Positions 23,890 through 36,420 of a DNA stretch of 64,000 nucleotides are shown in pieces. Position 1 is the first letter of the stretch. Every line of letters starts with the position of its first letter. The notes beneath the pieces are model-generated. The model was given only the letters and a program-made list of their open reading frames with translations. It did no database searches and had not been told where the DNA came from. A program made the position numbers and the translations under genes. Source of the DNA: Acanthosepion pharaonis (Eukaryota; Mollusca; Cephalopoda; Sepiida; Sepiidae); NCBI GenBank assembly GCA_903632075.3, contig CAHIKZ030005498.1, positions 623,501 to 687,500 on the forward strand, given 5' to 3'.

Positions 23890-24562
23890 GTTGCAAATAA
23901 AAAAAATAATGTTTTATTTTATGAAAGTATTTATTTATTTATATCTATATTTGATATTTCAAATTTTCCTCAATCTTTCATCAGAAATAACTGTTTGTTA
24001 CAAATAAATTAAAATTACTGTTTGTTAGCAAGTAGCTTCCTTCGCGAGACGCGGACGTCACGTGATATAGAACGTCACTGTTCGGATATTCCTAACTTAA
24101 ATCTGTCATAAATATTTTAAATGTTGTTCAATTTTTTTTTTTTAACTATATCTAAAAAAAATTGCTTAACTATTGAAATATTTATAAAGATTTAAAACAC
24201 CCAAGTCCCTATTCAACCCTCGTTTATGTGTATTTAATTTATATATATATATGCGTGACTAAATAATTACAAATGTTATGTCTGCTTATTTTTAGCATAA
24301 TCCTTTCATGTCCACGAAAGTTTTTCTGTTTATTAGAATCAAATGAAGCAGGAAATGCACTGTAACAGAGAAAATAACCTATAAGTACTCTGCATCTCTT
24401 TCTGAGATCATCATCATCAGGGGTGCAACTGGTAAGATAAAAACGATGTGTCTGAATTATTCATCTAAGGGACGCTAAACCATATCTATCAGAAGTGACA
24501 TTTAAACGCAAAAAGAGAAAGAAATCAGTAATGGATAGCTACACAGGGCATCAGCAATTGAC

Positions 24563-24566
<4 letters not shown>
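23838..24566. repeat. (TA)n 23838-23884, then unassigned
   Basis: About 23 TA units. Downstream only AT-rich DNA. A minus-strand CTGATGA at 23980-23986 is followed by GAAA at 23963, but the stem between them is weak. Confidence 0.5.

Positions 24567-24648
<82 letters not shown>
24567..24648. repeat. (TA)n(TG)n
   Basis: About 14 TA then about 27 TG units. Confidence 0.95.
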
Positions 24649-24650
<2 letters not shown>

Positions 24651-24787
24651 TGCAATATATGAAATTTAAACAATATCTTCTTTGAGAAGGATTATTCGTT
24701 ATTTAAAAAGATCGATCAATAAAATTGACCGACAGAAAATGTTGCCTTTCTAATATTCGGATTAAAGAATATTTACAGTCCAAATGC

Positions 24788-24789
<2 letters not shown>

Positions 24790-24844
<55 letters not shown>

Positions 24845-25000
24845 AAATATAGTCTTAGGTGTGCTATATTTATGGAATAAAGTGCTCAATATCAGAGATA
24901 GAGCGTGTGTAAATATAAATGTGAACATAAAATCAGGTGGCCTGAGGATTGCATATAGTCATGAATGCTATATGCAATCTAAGTTGGACTTCTATGTTCA

Positions 25001-25046
<46 letters not shown>
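24790..25046 (+). repeat. P2 cassette between two (TA)n tracts
   Basis: 24843-25002 lies between (TA)n 24791-24842 and 25003-25046. P2 block GTGCTCAATATCAGAGATAG at 24882. Contains a perfect hairpin GATTGCATATAG / CTATATGCAATC inside an outer GAACATA.AA / TT.TATGTTC pair. Confidence 0.7.
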
Positions 25047-26235
<1,189 letters not shown>

Positions 26236-26552
26236 AAAAAAGTAAGAAAGGAAAATAAATCTCGTGAGATTTCGTCTTTCTTCTTCGATATCGCAGTCGT
26301 TAATTTTTTTTCACTTTAAAAAAAAAAGAAAAATAAATCTCGTGAGATTTCGTCTTTATTCTTCGGTATCGCAGTCGTTAAATTTTTTTTTTCACTTAAA
26401 AAAAGAAAGGAAAAATAAATCTCGTGAGATTTCATCTTTCTTTTCGGTATCGCAGTCGTTAAATTTTTTTTTTTTCACTTAAAAAAAAGAAAGGAAAAAT
26501 AAATCTCGTGAGATTTCGTCTTTATTCTTCGGTATCGCAGTCGTTAAATATC
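26236..26552. repeat. about 80-bp minisatellite, four units
   Basis: Units with CTCGTGAG at 26261, 26339, 26421 and 26505. Each contains AAATCTCGTGAGATTT (7-bp arms), GGTATCGCAGTCGTTAA and a T-run then A-run. The frame across it (26264-26482) reflects the repeat. Confidence 0.9.
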
Positions 26553-26679
26553 AAGATATTTTTTTTTTTACTTCTGGGATCTGTTTCCCAACTGAGAATC
26601 GGGCGCAAGAGACTGCCATTAACGACATCCTGAAGATGAGGAATTAATAAATACAGATTCATTGGCGGATTCTATGGAA

Positions 26680-27110
26680 TTTTTTTTTTTTTTAAAATAA
26701 AAAAATTTCTTTAAAAAAAATAAATTAAATTAAAAAAATTAAAATTACATTAAAAATTAAATTAAAATAATTAAAAAATTAAAATTATATAAAAATAAAT
26801 GAAATTAAAACACAAATGAAATTAAAAAATAAAATTAAATTAAAAGAGTTAAAATTAAATTAAAAATAAATGAAATTAAAAAAATTAAAATTACATTAAA
26901 AATGAAATAAAAATAATTAAAAAATTAAAATTATATAAAACATAAATTACATTAAAACACAAATGGAATTAAAAAATAAAATTAAATTAAAAATAAAATT
27001 AAATTAAAAAATAAATTAAATTAAAAAGAATTAAAATTAAATTAAGGTTATTGAAATTAAATTAAGATTATTAAAATTAAATTTAAAAAATTAAATTAAA
27101 AAAGTAATGA
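26680..27110. repeat. AATTAAA low-complexity array with higher-order duplication
   Basis: Almost pure A/T with spaced AATTAAA motifs. A segment containing ATTAAAACACAAATG is repeated about 150 bp later (near 26805 and 26952). Confidence 0.85.
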
Positions 27111-27660
27111 ATCATTCTGTGAAAATTTGAGTTTATTTCAACCAGAATTGCCAAAATTATTGACCTACGAAATTATGCCAAATTTTGGGGGAAACACTAT
27201 ATCCTTTCAAAGTGTTTTATTTTCTTTTTATGTTATACAGGTTTTCCCCGATTGGTTTGTCTGTAGTTTTTTATCCATTTTTGTTGTTACAGTTGTTGAT
27301 AGTCATAAAGTGACTTGCTTTCGTTTATTTGGTTTATTGCTCTTTGTCTGATTCTGTGGCGGCACTTCATAATTTTCAAAGAAGGATTGTCTTCGCCAAG
27401 ATCCTCAGTCTTGTTAAAAGACATTTTTTTAGCCATTGATTATAACAAGCAGTTGTACAACCTTAGCTTAATGTGACAACGTCCTTACAAACGGAACTCC
27501 CGTGACAAACTGATAACCAAATAACATCAAGTTTTTCAAGGAAACCATTCTTATAGCAAATAGTAGGTTAATGATTGACGAATAGATTTTCTTTATTCTT
27601 GTATGGCCTCTCTTATTCCTAGCTATTTCTTATGTTCCACGTAAAGACAAATAATTCAAA
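27111..27660. other. unassigned
   Basis: No recognised feature; a 74-codon hydrophobic plus frame (27127-27351) is unassigned. Confidence 0.3.
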
Positions 27661-29095
27661 CGATTATAGGAATATGGCTCGAAAATAATTCTCCGAAAAG
27701 AATTATTCGAAAAACAGTTTTACGAATTATAAATTTTTGTAATGTCAACGAATACTCGTTGCCACTTTCGTAATGCTCGTTGTAGTAGAGACTTTGTAAT
27801 CGCAGATACAACTATAGTAACGCCGCTGAACAATACCAGTGTCAGACGCCTTCGAATATCACTCGCACTAATAGTGCTTGCTCGATAATACTCGGTCGAA
27901 AAGAAACCACCCTATAGTGATCTGAAAAGAGAAATAGTATAGTGAATAGAGTCGAGATTAGCGGTCCAAATAATAATAGAGGAGAGAGAGTAGAAATAGA
28001 GAGTAGCGTGGTAATAGAAAGGGTCGATGCTATCGATATCATGAGACTTACAATATATGCGTTTTTTCTATGTTCACCTGGTCTCATTAATTCAAAAATG
28101 ATATCGACTGTATTTGCTCACCGGCGATCTATGTTCAAACTCAAGTGTCGGCAGCGACACTTTATTCCTATATAACAATAAAATTGAAATGAAAATTAAT
28201 GGAAAGGAAAAGTATATTAGATGGTATTTATTCGAAATGCAAAATTCTTTATTGCAATAAACATGCAAAAATTAAAAGAGGAAATAGAAAAATTATAATT
28301 ATTCGAAATACTCATGTTTAAAATATGTATGCGGTCTTGTTCTCAGAGAGTCAATGCTGATTGACTTAGAACTAATAATGTCCTAGAAAGCTGATACATG
28401 GCTTTTTTGCAGAAAGTGTCATCCCATCATCCCACAATATAGAAAATCTTAGACACTATTAAAAGTGACCAGGACTTGTAAATTGTTTAAATTAAAATTA
28501 ATCGGAAGGACAATTATACTAAATAATAATTTGAAATGCAAAATTCTTTTTTGCGATATAAATGTAAAAATTAAAAGAGGAAATTCACAAATGATAATCG
28601 AAATGCAAATATCGTTAATAAAGCAATTTAATAAGAAAAAATTCTTATAACCTTAAGTTATATGACACTGAACACAAATAGTCAACTACTGATGAGTACT
28701 CTTTAAAAGATTAATTTTTAAGTTTTCTATTTACGTCGCCGTATTTCTTGGCGCTCTTGATATTTTGACAACCTGCTCTTAGTATTGCAATATGAATTTC
28801 TTGCAAGTCTTGTTCTCTTTTAAGAGCGTCGAAGAATTTCTATATTGTGGAATGATAGAATGACACGCTGTAAAAAAGCCTAATCCATCCTTCAAGGGCG
28901 ATATTAATTGAGGTAAATCAGCATTGACTCTATCAAAGCAAGGATACATACCTATTTCAAATATAACTATTTCGAATAAATATCATTTAGTACAATTTTT
29001 TTTCGATTAATTTTCATTCAAAGAATTTACAATTCGAATAACTGTTTTTCAAATAATTGTTTTCAAACAATAATTTCCCGACAATTTTACGGTTG
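27661..29095. mobile_element. palindromic element R4, interrupted
   Basis: The left arm (27675-27733 plus 28183-28470) is the diverged reverse complement of the right arm (28750-29090). Paired blocks include GAAAAACAGTT.TACGAATT, GAATGAAAATTAATCG and ATCATTCCACAATATAG. A partial direct copy lies at 28470-28640. The left arm is split by the LTR-like insertion. No transposase seen. Confidence 0.6.
27734..28177. mobile_element. LTR-like insertion, copy 2, with 5-bp target duplication
   Basis: 444 bp, the same element as 6699-7180 without its terminal duplication. Flanked by ATAAA at 27729-27733 and 28178-28182. The other arm of R4 serves as the uninterrupted reference. Ends TTTTTGTAATG...CTATATAACA. 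Confidence 0.6.
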
Positions 29096-29109
29096 AGTCT
29101 AACACAGGA

Positions 29110-30075
29110 AATGGCACCACCAAATTTTGAATCATGTTCTTAAAAAGCCTTGTCATATTAAAACTTTTATATGGATGCCATTCAGGGCGTCAAATGCATT
29201 CAGAATTATATAAGGAGTTAGCTGTATGCAACCACTTTTAAAGAATATTGGTTAAAAATGACTTCGAGCTATTGAGGCGTGTGGGATTACAAAGATCATA
29301 CATCTTCGAACATTGTAGTCTGGCAATTCTTAGTAACAAAGAACTGTGCGAAATAACAGAGACCTGTATCCGCGTCCTGGGTAAGACGATAAACTACATC
29401 CGCGTCCTGGGTAAGACGATAAACTACATCCGCGTCCTGGGTAAGACGATGTCCAACAGCAAGGCCTCTGATCGTAAGGTTTTGAGGAACATATAATCAC
29501 ATCTTAATTGCTGATGTTCCCAGGTTCACTCTAATCCGGCGTGGTAGTACCTGTTAGGGTCCCAGATATAGGCAAATAGTTAACCCCCAAACTGGGGTCA
29601 AAACACTATGAAAGTGTAAAATAGATTTTAATACCAGAAATAATTTATAAAAAAATCTAACCAGCAATAGATTTTTGAAATAAGAAGATATTATCAGAAA
29701 TACATTTTTGAAAAAAAAATATTGACAGCAATAAAAATCTTGTCAGCATTAAATAACCCATTGAGGTTAACATGCCACTAAACAAACCAAACCAAACTAT
29801 GCATAAAAAATATTACGAGCTATACATTTCTGAGAAAAAATTACCAGCTATACATTTTTTGAAAAAAAATATTACCAGCTATACATTTTTGAAAAAAAAA
29901 TATTACCAGCAATAAAAATCTTGTCAGCATTAAATAAACCAATTAGGTAAATATGTCACAAAACAAACCAAACCAAACGATACATTTTTTTAAAAAAAAG
30001 ATATTATCAGCTATACATTTCTGAAAAAAAATTCCAGCTATTCAGTTTTTGAAAAAAAATATTGCAAGCTACCCG
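29110..30075 (+). repeat. family R5 with 30-bp and about 32-bp internal repeats
   Basis: The block TATCCGCGTCCTGGGTAAGA, ending ACGATAAACTAC, is repeated three times at 30-bp spacing (29367-29450), in frame within an 82-codon ORF (29248-29496). 29500-29620 matches 47720-47850. 29640-30070 has repeated CCAGCTATACATTTTTGAA units. The ORF shows no known domain and is probably non-coding. Confidence 0.65.
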
Positions 30076-30345
30076 AAACGCTCCCCTGTAACGAAATCGG
30101 TAAAAAGCACGTCAGGCTATATGACGGTTCCGTATTTGATACAGGTTCGATAGCTGTCGGAGGACGAATATTTTCTATGACAATTTCTCGGATATTCAGG
30201 CCGGTAAAAGTTGTTAATACTGTTTATTATAAACAGAGCGTTTACTTAAATATTAGTATCTATAAAAAAGAATGTATAAACATAAAATTGTCTTAATAGT
30301 TATAAATTTTAGAAAAGCTATAAAAGTACTACCTTTTCTTTATCG
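30076..30345. other. unassigned
   Basis: No recognised feature. Confidence 0.3.
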
Positions 30346-31135
30346 TATATAAAACTAGCAGCATGGCCCGGCGTTGCCCGTGCTTGATTCAAAAATCGTA
30401 CGACCCATACAGCAATCGCTATCACTTGACTTAAAATATTTTTGCCCTTCCTTGCCTTTAAAGGAGTGCCCTTTGCCGTGCTGATGTTGCTACATGCCTT
30501 ACTTCTTGCCTATCTCACACTGCGAATTTTTTCTAAGCTCTATACTAAACATTAAAGTTGTTGCGAAAAAAAGAACTAAACAAAATGAACACAAAACGAT
30601 CAGCTTTAAAAAAAAAAAGACTCGTAACCGGGAAAACTGAATGAAAAAAGAATGTTATCAACAAATACTTTTTCACACCTAACCCAGTTCTGCAGTATCA
30701 GAATCAACGTTGAGTTTAAGCAAGCGAATGAGCCAATTGAAGTAAAGTGCCATACAGATTTAAATTTTTCCCACTTGTGACGAATGCAGCTATCGATTTT
30801 TTTGCATGCTAGCATACTAGTTAACATTCGTGTCAGTCAGCTGTTGGCTCTCACGCTAGCCAATAGAATCTTCCTGCCTATTCGTGGCAGCCAGGTATAG
30901 GCACTAACTCTGTCCAGTAGAAAATGGCCGCAAACTACATGAAAACTGCCGTAGAAGCATGAAAAAATCGATTAATTCCACTATCGATTGGAGTTGGGAA
31001 ATGCTAAGTCGGTCTTGGCCTTCCCGCTCACGTGCATGTAAATTTTGGTGCAAATGCGTCGAAAATTGCGGCCGTGCATTCGTTGCACACACACACACAC
31101 ACACATCTTGCCTTTTATAGATAGAGATAAAATTT
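30346..31135 (+). repeat. interspersed repeat with GC-rich head GGCCCGGCGTTGCCCG
   Basis: Begins TATATAAAACTAGCAGCA then GGCCCGGCGTTGCCCGTG (30365-30391). It ends after a short (CA)n with TTTTATAGATAGAGATA (31115-31132). A head of this kind recurs in many invertebrate repeats, but I cannot name the class. Confidence 0.45.
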
Positions 31136-31600
31136 TCTATTCTCTATTATTTTTTTTTTTGTTTCATAATATTCTGTTTAGCAATTTTCAATGCACCTTT
31201 GAATATCTCAGTACGTCTTCGGATTTCAGTGTCACATTTTAAAACACTTCCAGGATATTTAATTCGCTGTACTTGTTTGATACCATGAAATCCTCAATTT
31301 TTAGTTTGCTTGATGGGCAAGGATGTGGCACAGGGCACACGATTTTTATGTGGGGCGAATCGGGCAAAATTTCCCGTCGCCCTTGCATACACAGGGTCAT
31401 GTTTTGTAGAACTCTCAAGACGAGACTCTGCAACGTCTGCATAGCCTCGTCTAGGTTCCTATTTGCCCGAAGGTAGAGAATTCGACGAGGCTGTTGCAAG
31501 CCAGGTATCGATCTGCCTGACTAGAGACAGCTTGCGTTTTGAGCTCTTTCTTTCTATTAGTCTCCCTGCATTATTTTCCTATTTCCACTGAACGTGAGAA
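31136..31600. repeat. unassigned, with R6 block 31440-31480
   Basis: ATAGCCTCGTCTAGGTTCC and TTTGCCCGAAGG.AGAGA are also at 48568-48610, so this is repetitive. The opposing frames (31239-31499 minus, 31273-31476 plus) are unassigned. Confidence 0.4.
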
Positions 31601-31860
31601 GATTCATAGCATAGACAATGTTAAGGAAACCGCAGTGAGGCAGTTAAATGCCAAATGATTTTTCAAGCTGTTTAGAAAACTGGGATGGTTGCTGTGAGTC
31701 TGGCCCCAACGGGAGATTACTGATGGGAACCGAATATATATCTTACGTGAATACTAAAGTGTTAGATGCGTTCTATAGAGATCCTGTGTCTTTTTTTCTT
31801 GAACATGTAATACGATTTCAAAAGAACTTAATACGAAAAATGACGTTGTACAGGTAAGTG
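31601..31860 (+). pseudogene. possible mariner-type transposase remnant ending at a splice-donor-like site
   Basis: A frame at 31648-31857 reads FSSCLENWDGCCESG, and a neighbouring frame reads PTGDY. Together they resemble the F..CFE.W..RW..C....GDYFEG end of mariner-like transposases, with a frame shift. CAG|GTAAGT at 31851-31859 is a perfect splice-donor consensus, which leaves a host exon as an alternative. Weak either way. Confidence 0.25.
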
Positions 31861-32556
31861 CAACGACAAAACCAGAATTTTTAAAAGCCAATCGTAATTG
31901 ACACTCATACGCAAGATTGAGAACCTTCAGTATAAATAAACATTCGTCGATGCAACAGTTGACGCGCGTGCTTTTAAACTGCCATTTTTCCAATACTAAT
32001 GGTGTGTAAACAGTTCGCTTTCTTTCTCACAGATGGGATTTCTCCTTGACGAAGGAGCGTTTCAGCAAGATGTTATTCGTGCGTTTTGTTTCATTTCGTG
32101 TTCCTTAAGTTGCGAAGCTGAGGCCGTAAAATAGGAAAGCAAACGGAAACAATAAGTCTTTCTTTTTTTTGCTATTCTTTTTAAATTTTTTTCTCCTTTC
32201 TTTTCATTTTTTTTTTTATCTCTCCCTTTTTCACCGAATCGCTAAGTTTGTTTTCTTGCGACATCGGCGCCATCTGCTGAGGTATTAGCTTACAAGAGTC
32301 AGCGAGACAACCGAAAAAATTGAGAGAGACTTCCTGGCAAACGTCTGACAATCATTCTTCTGTGCCAAACGAACAGGAATTTTATGGCGGCAAATAACAA
32401 GGGAAAGAACTTGTTGTCAATGTTGAGTTGAGAGTTAGCAGACGACAAGCGCCGAAACTTGTTCATAATGGCGCTGAACATTTTAAAATGTACAAAAACG
32501 ACACTTTAGTTTTTACACATAATTTCATTTATTACATTTTCTTCACACGCACAGAA
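31861..32556. other. unassigned
   Basis: T-rich around 32160-32225; GGCGCCATCTGCTGA at 32268. No gene recognised. Confidence 0.3.
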
Positions 32557-32572
32557 ACACACACAAACACAT

Positions 32573-32641
<69 letters not shown>

Positions 32642-32642
32642 T
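32557..32642. repeat. (CA)n(TA)n(GATA)n
   Basis: CA units, about 14 TA units, then seven GATA units. Confidence 0.95.
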
Positions 32643-33069
32643 AAAATAATTTAATGGTTGTCAGAACAAAAAGAGTGATAATACCTGGGCATCCTCTTTT
32701 CTGTGGCGTCTCTCTTCAAGAGAGTGTCCATTTTGCAATCGGACTTCACCCTTGTTCTCTCATCCATTCACATATTCATCTACTTTCAGAGGTCATGGCC
32801 CCTCAGGAGGGGGTTTGATCATATCTCCCCACAACTTTCTGTCCTTTATACCTGTAAACAACGTGTAGCTTGTTACCATCTATCTCATTCATTTTACCTT
32901 CTTTAATATATGTTTCGTTAGAACGTGGTAATTCGTGTGGCCATTCTCTCTCTCTCTCTTTCTCTCTCTCTCCCTCTCTCTTGTTTCAGACAACTTTATT
33001 ATCGCTCTTTTGTTCTTCCAACCATTAAATTCTTTTACATGTCATTTTCCTTGAGGATGTAGCTGATTA
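32643..33069. other. unassigned with (TC)n 32946-32983
   Basis: TC-rich microsatellite only. Confidence 0.5.
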
Positions 33070-33400
33070 TGACTCTCCACTGTTTCATCTTTGTTATCGG
33101 AGCAACATTTAAATTCATAAATTCAAAGTACGGTAGAGGAAAGCTCATCAGAATATTTACCATGAAAGTATTTATAGAAAAGCACATAGGAACATATGAT
33201 ATGGCAATGGGAAAGTGACTGAATCCGAGATATAATTCAAATCCCCAAATATTGCAGATTTCTCTTTGCAAATCAAAGAAGCAATATTTAAAGCAAGAAC
33301 AGTTGGTAGATTATAAATATGTAAGATAGATTATTGACAAAAAAATTGTCTAGCACGATACAGTGAACTAACTTTCATAGCTGTAGACATATATATATAT
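33070..33400. repeat. family R1, uninterrupted copy
   Basis: Aligns across the junction broken at 6699-7180 (GGGAAAGTGACTGAATCCGA here against AAAAGTAAC|GTAACTGAAGCC there). Ends near (TA)n at 33389-33414. Confidence 0.6.
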
Positions 33401-33479
33401 ATATATATATATATGTGAAAAGTGAATATAAATATAAATAAATATATATATATGTATAATTATTTATATATTATATGCG

Positions 33480-33522
33480 CGGTACTTATTAGAAAGCGCT
33501 CAATATCAGAGATAGAGCTAAC
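33480..33522 (+). repeat. P2 fragment
   Basis: GCGCTCAATATCAGAGATAG (33497-33516), abutting the foldback element. Confidence 0.6.
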
Positions 33523-34426
33523 ATATTTGGTTGGATAGATGTGAGTTTGTGACCCTGGGTTTCACGCTTTTTGATCGTCAGACAAACTGATTACTGTTTT
33601 AAAAATTTGGGTTTATGTAGATTGCGTGTATTGGTGTTATTGTGGAAGTGGTGGGGAGATTTCGTCGTTTTGTCATTCATCGTACTAACGCAAACATCGA
33701 TGTATGCAGACACATATACATATACATACTTGGTCGTCCGTGGGACTCATACATATATATATAAACATATGTAGACAGTTTCGGCTATGACACATGTATG
33801 TATACGGGTGGTGTTATGTCTATACATACGCATTTGTATGTTGAAATGTTGAAATGTTGAAATTTAAACATTGGAAGTGTGGCGGAAATGTCTCGTTATT
33901 GTCTCGTGAATGTATCCATGTCATATTATGAAATTTTTTTTTTTTCTTTCCGTTGAAAAAATATTTTCTCGCATGTATGTATATATGTGTGGTGGGGTTT
34001 GTGTAAAATTATGATAGGTAAAAATTATTATTAAATTATTTATATTTATTTTTAAATTTATTTTTAAAATTTCAAAATTTCAAAATTTCAAAATTTCAAC
34101 ATTTCAACATACAAATGCGTATGTATAGACATAACACCACCCGTATACATACATGTGTCATAGCCGAAACTGTCTACATATGTTTATATATATATGTATG
34201 AGTCCCGACGGACGACCAAGTATGTATATGTATATGTCTGCATACATCGATGTTTGCGTTAGTACGATGAATGACAAAACGACGAAATCTCCCCACCACT
34301 TCCATTAATAACACCAATACACGCAATCTACATAAACCCAAATTTTTAAAACAGTAATCAGTTTGTCTGACGATCGCTAAAGCGTGAAACCCAGGGTCAC
34401 AAACTCACATCTATCCAACCAAATAT
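33523..34426. mobile_element. 0.9 kb foldback element with about 340-bp inverted arms
   Basis: Arms at 33523-33864 and about 34084-34426 are near-perfect reverse complements with only a few differences (for example near 33570 and 33640, and one base near 33742). The loop of about 220 bp is A/T-rich and contains repeated ATTTCAAA units on its right side. The outer ends meet P2 on the left and (TA)n on the right. No ORF spans it. Long arms with a short loop fit a foldback or hairpin DNA element; a local inverted duplication is the alternative. Confidence 0.8.
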
Positions 34427-34566
34427 ATATATATATATATATAGAAGAAGAAGAAGAAGAAATATGGTTTTACGATGTCCTATATTTATGGGATTAAGTG
34501 ATCAGTATCAGAGATAGAGCGTATGTAAATATAAACCTGTCGCCCTGAGTGTTGACTTCAATGTTC

Positions 34567-34619
<53 letters not shown>
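34427..34619 (+). repeat. P2 cassette between (TA)n tracts
   Basis: (TA)n to 34442, six GAA units, P2 block ATCAGTATCAGAGATAGAGC (34504-34523), GTGTTGACTTCAATGTTCA, then (TA)n 34571-34618. Confidence 0.75.
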
Positions 34620-34621
<2 letters not shown>

Positions 34622-34679
34622 TGTCTGTAAAGATCTGTATATTTAACGACGTCAGTAATTTTTCTACCCTTAGTTGCTA

Positions 34680-34700
34680 ATGCAAATTTGCATGACGTCA
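34680..34700. promoter_or_regulatory. palindromic octamer overlapping a CRE-like site
   Basis: ATGCAAATTTGCAT (34680-34693) holds the POU octamer on both strands. It overlaps TGACGTCA (34693-34700), the full CREB/ATF palindrome. Another GACGTCA lies at 34648-34654. Binding is inferred from motif only. Confidence 0.4.
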
Positions 34701-34876
34701 CTACAATTGCCGAACGGCTGCCAATGGCTACTGACTCTCACCATTTTTATCTGTTAATTGGATAAAATTTCCATTAACGTCATTTTCCTGATTTTCTACC
34801 CCGTCTATGTGGAATATTCCTGTGACAGACACTTATCTCGACAAAGTGACAGGTCATTGAATCAGGTGACATTAAA

Positions 34877-34909
34877 TATAAACGAGTCGCCACGTTGTGA
34901 ATCAGTCAC
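34877..34909 (+). promoter_or_regulatory. candidate core promoter (TATA and Inr)
   Basis: TATAAA at 34877-34882 and TCAGTC (Inr-like, A at 34904) are 27 bp apart, within the usual range. They lie 170-200 bp downstream of the octamer/CRE pair and just upstream of a short ORF. Inference only. Confidence 0.3.
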
Positions 34910-34920
34910 TTCCAAAAGGC

Positions 34921-35046
34921 ATGTTTAAGAACATTGCTACTAATTTGATTCGGAAGTCCACTACACTATTTAATGAACTGAATAAGTACACTACAAGATC
35001 ATTAATGAGGAGTGTTCTTGGTACATCGAACCCACTAGTACAATAA
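34921..35046 (+). CDS. possible 41-codon small ORF
   Basis: ATG at 34921 with G at -3, stop TAA at 35044-35046. The product begins MFKNIATNLIRKSTT and is basic, with no signal peptide or known family. It would start 16 bp after the candidate Inr. Short ORFs are common by chance, so the interest is in the arrangement. Confidence 0.2.
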   Translation: MFKNIATNLIRKSTTLFNELNKYTTRSLMRSVLGTSNPLVQ

Positions 35047-35427
35047 TTTGACCGTCAAGCTGTATCCAGGGTAGTGTAAATGATTGTGATGCAATTGTAG
35101 AATTCTGCGTGTAGAATGAAAATTGAGAAGGAAAAGCTTCCTCGCAGCCCCACGAGTTAGTAATAATGCATCCTATTTCTGAAATACGTAATCAGAACAG
35201 AAGTAGATGGTTATGTCTAGTTCTCTGTTTATGACTGGCTTTGCAGTTCGTTCTAAAGTCAGTTCCAACTCTAAACTTTTACGCCTAAAATCTGAAATTT
35301 TATTTACTATATTTTTTCTCGATTTAGATGGGTAGATATCTTCCAGTCGACCATCCTCTAACATATCGACATGAGTAGAGTGTTTATCCCTCCTCTAGTA
35401 TCCTGGAAGTATCTTTGAACTATACAT
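35047..35427 (-). other. unassigned, left flank of minisatellite
   Basis: A minus frame of 63 codons (35173-35364) with a charged, helix-like middle (SRKNIVNKISDFRRKSLELE). 35240-35340 resembles 36520-36610 beyond the array, so the array sits inside a duplicated flank. No family recognised. Confidence 0.3.
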
Positions 35428-36420
35428 CTAACGGATGACTCCTTTTGTAGACATTTTCAAAATGTTTAACCCTTGTTTCCTGTTTGGGATTATGTCTTCT
35501 ATATTTGAATCATTAACTGAACTCCTTTTTTGTCCTTTTGAACATGTTCCAATGTTTAACTTTGTTTCCTATTTAGGATTAGGTTTCTAGTATCTTCTAA
35601 CGGATACTCTATACATCTAACGGATACGCACCAACTCCTTTTGTCCTTTTGAACATGTTCAAATGTTTAACCCTTGTTTCCTGTTTAGGATTAGGTTTCT
35701 AGTATCTTCTGAAGTATATTTGAACTCTATACATCTAACGGATACGCACCAACTCCTTTTGTCCTTTTGAACATGTTCAAATGTTTAACCCTTGTTTCCT
35801 GTTTAGGATTAGGTTTCTAGTATCTTCTGAAGTATATTTGAACTCATACATCTAACGGATACGCACCAACTCCTTTTGTCCTTTTGAACATGTTCAAATG
35901 TTTAACCCTTTTGTTTCCTGTTTAGGATTAGTTTCTGTAGTATCAAATGGCGTAATCTAAGCCCTCTTCGGATTTACGCACCAACTCCTTTTGTCCTTTT
36001 GAACATGTTCAAATGTTTACCCTTGTTTTCCTGTTTAAGGTTTCTAGTATCTTCTGGAAGTGTATTTGAACTCTATACATCTAACGGATACGCACAACTC
36101 CTTTTGTCCTTTTGAACATGTTCAAATGTGTTTAACCCTTGTTCCTGTTTAGGATTAGGTTTCTCGTAAATATTGAACTCTATTTACTTGATACGCACCA
36201 ATCTTTTTGTTTTTGTTCAAATGTTTTTTTTCCTGAGGATTAGGGATCTACTGAATATATTTAAACTCTATACATCTATACGCACCAACTCTTTTGTCCT
36301 TTTGAACATGTTCAAATGTTTGTAACTATTTTAGGATTAGGTTTTTGTCTTCTTTATTTAAACTCTATACATCTAACGGATACGCACCAACTCTAAAATT
36401 ATATTTACCATATATTTGTT
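35428..36420. repeat. 118-bp minisatellite, about nine units, eroding rightwards
   Basis: CTAACGGATACGCACCAACT landmarks at 35617, 35735, 35852, 36081 and 36371, with partial units between. Most units carry the palindrome GAACATGTTC after TTTTGTCCTTTT. Units on the left are near-identical; those from 35940 onward lose bases through many small deletions. Confidence 0.9.

Noticed and set aside
23960..23986. Another hammerhead-like site on the minus strand (CTGATGA ... GAAA)
   Set aside because: The intervening sequence forms only a weak A/T stem, so I did not count it.
29248..29496. ORF with three in-frame 10-residue repeats (YIRVLGKTIN)
   Set aside because: The 30-bp period keeps frame by arithmetic. 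The related copy at 47.7 kb does not keep an ORF, so no protein is supported.
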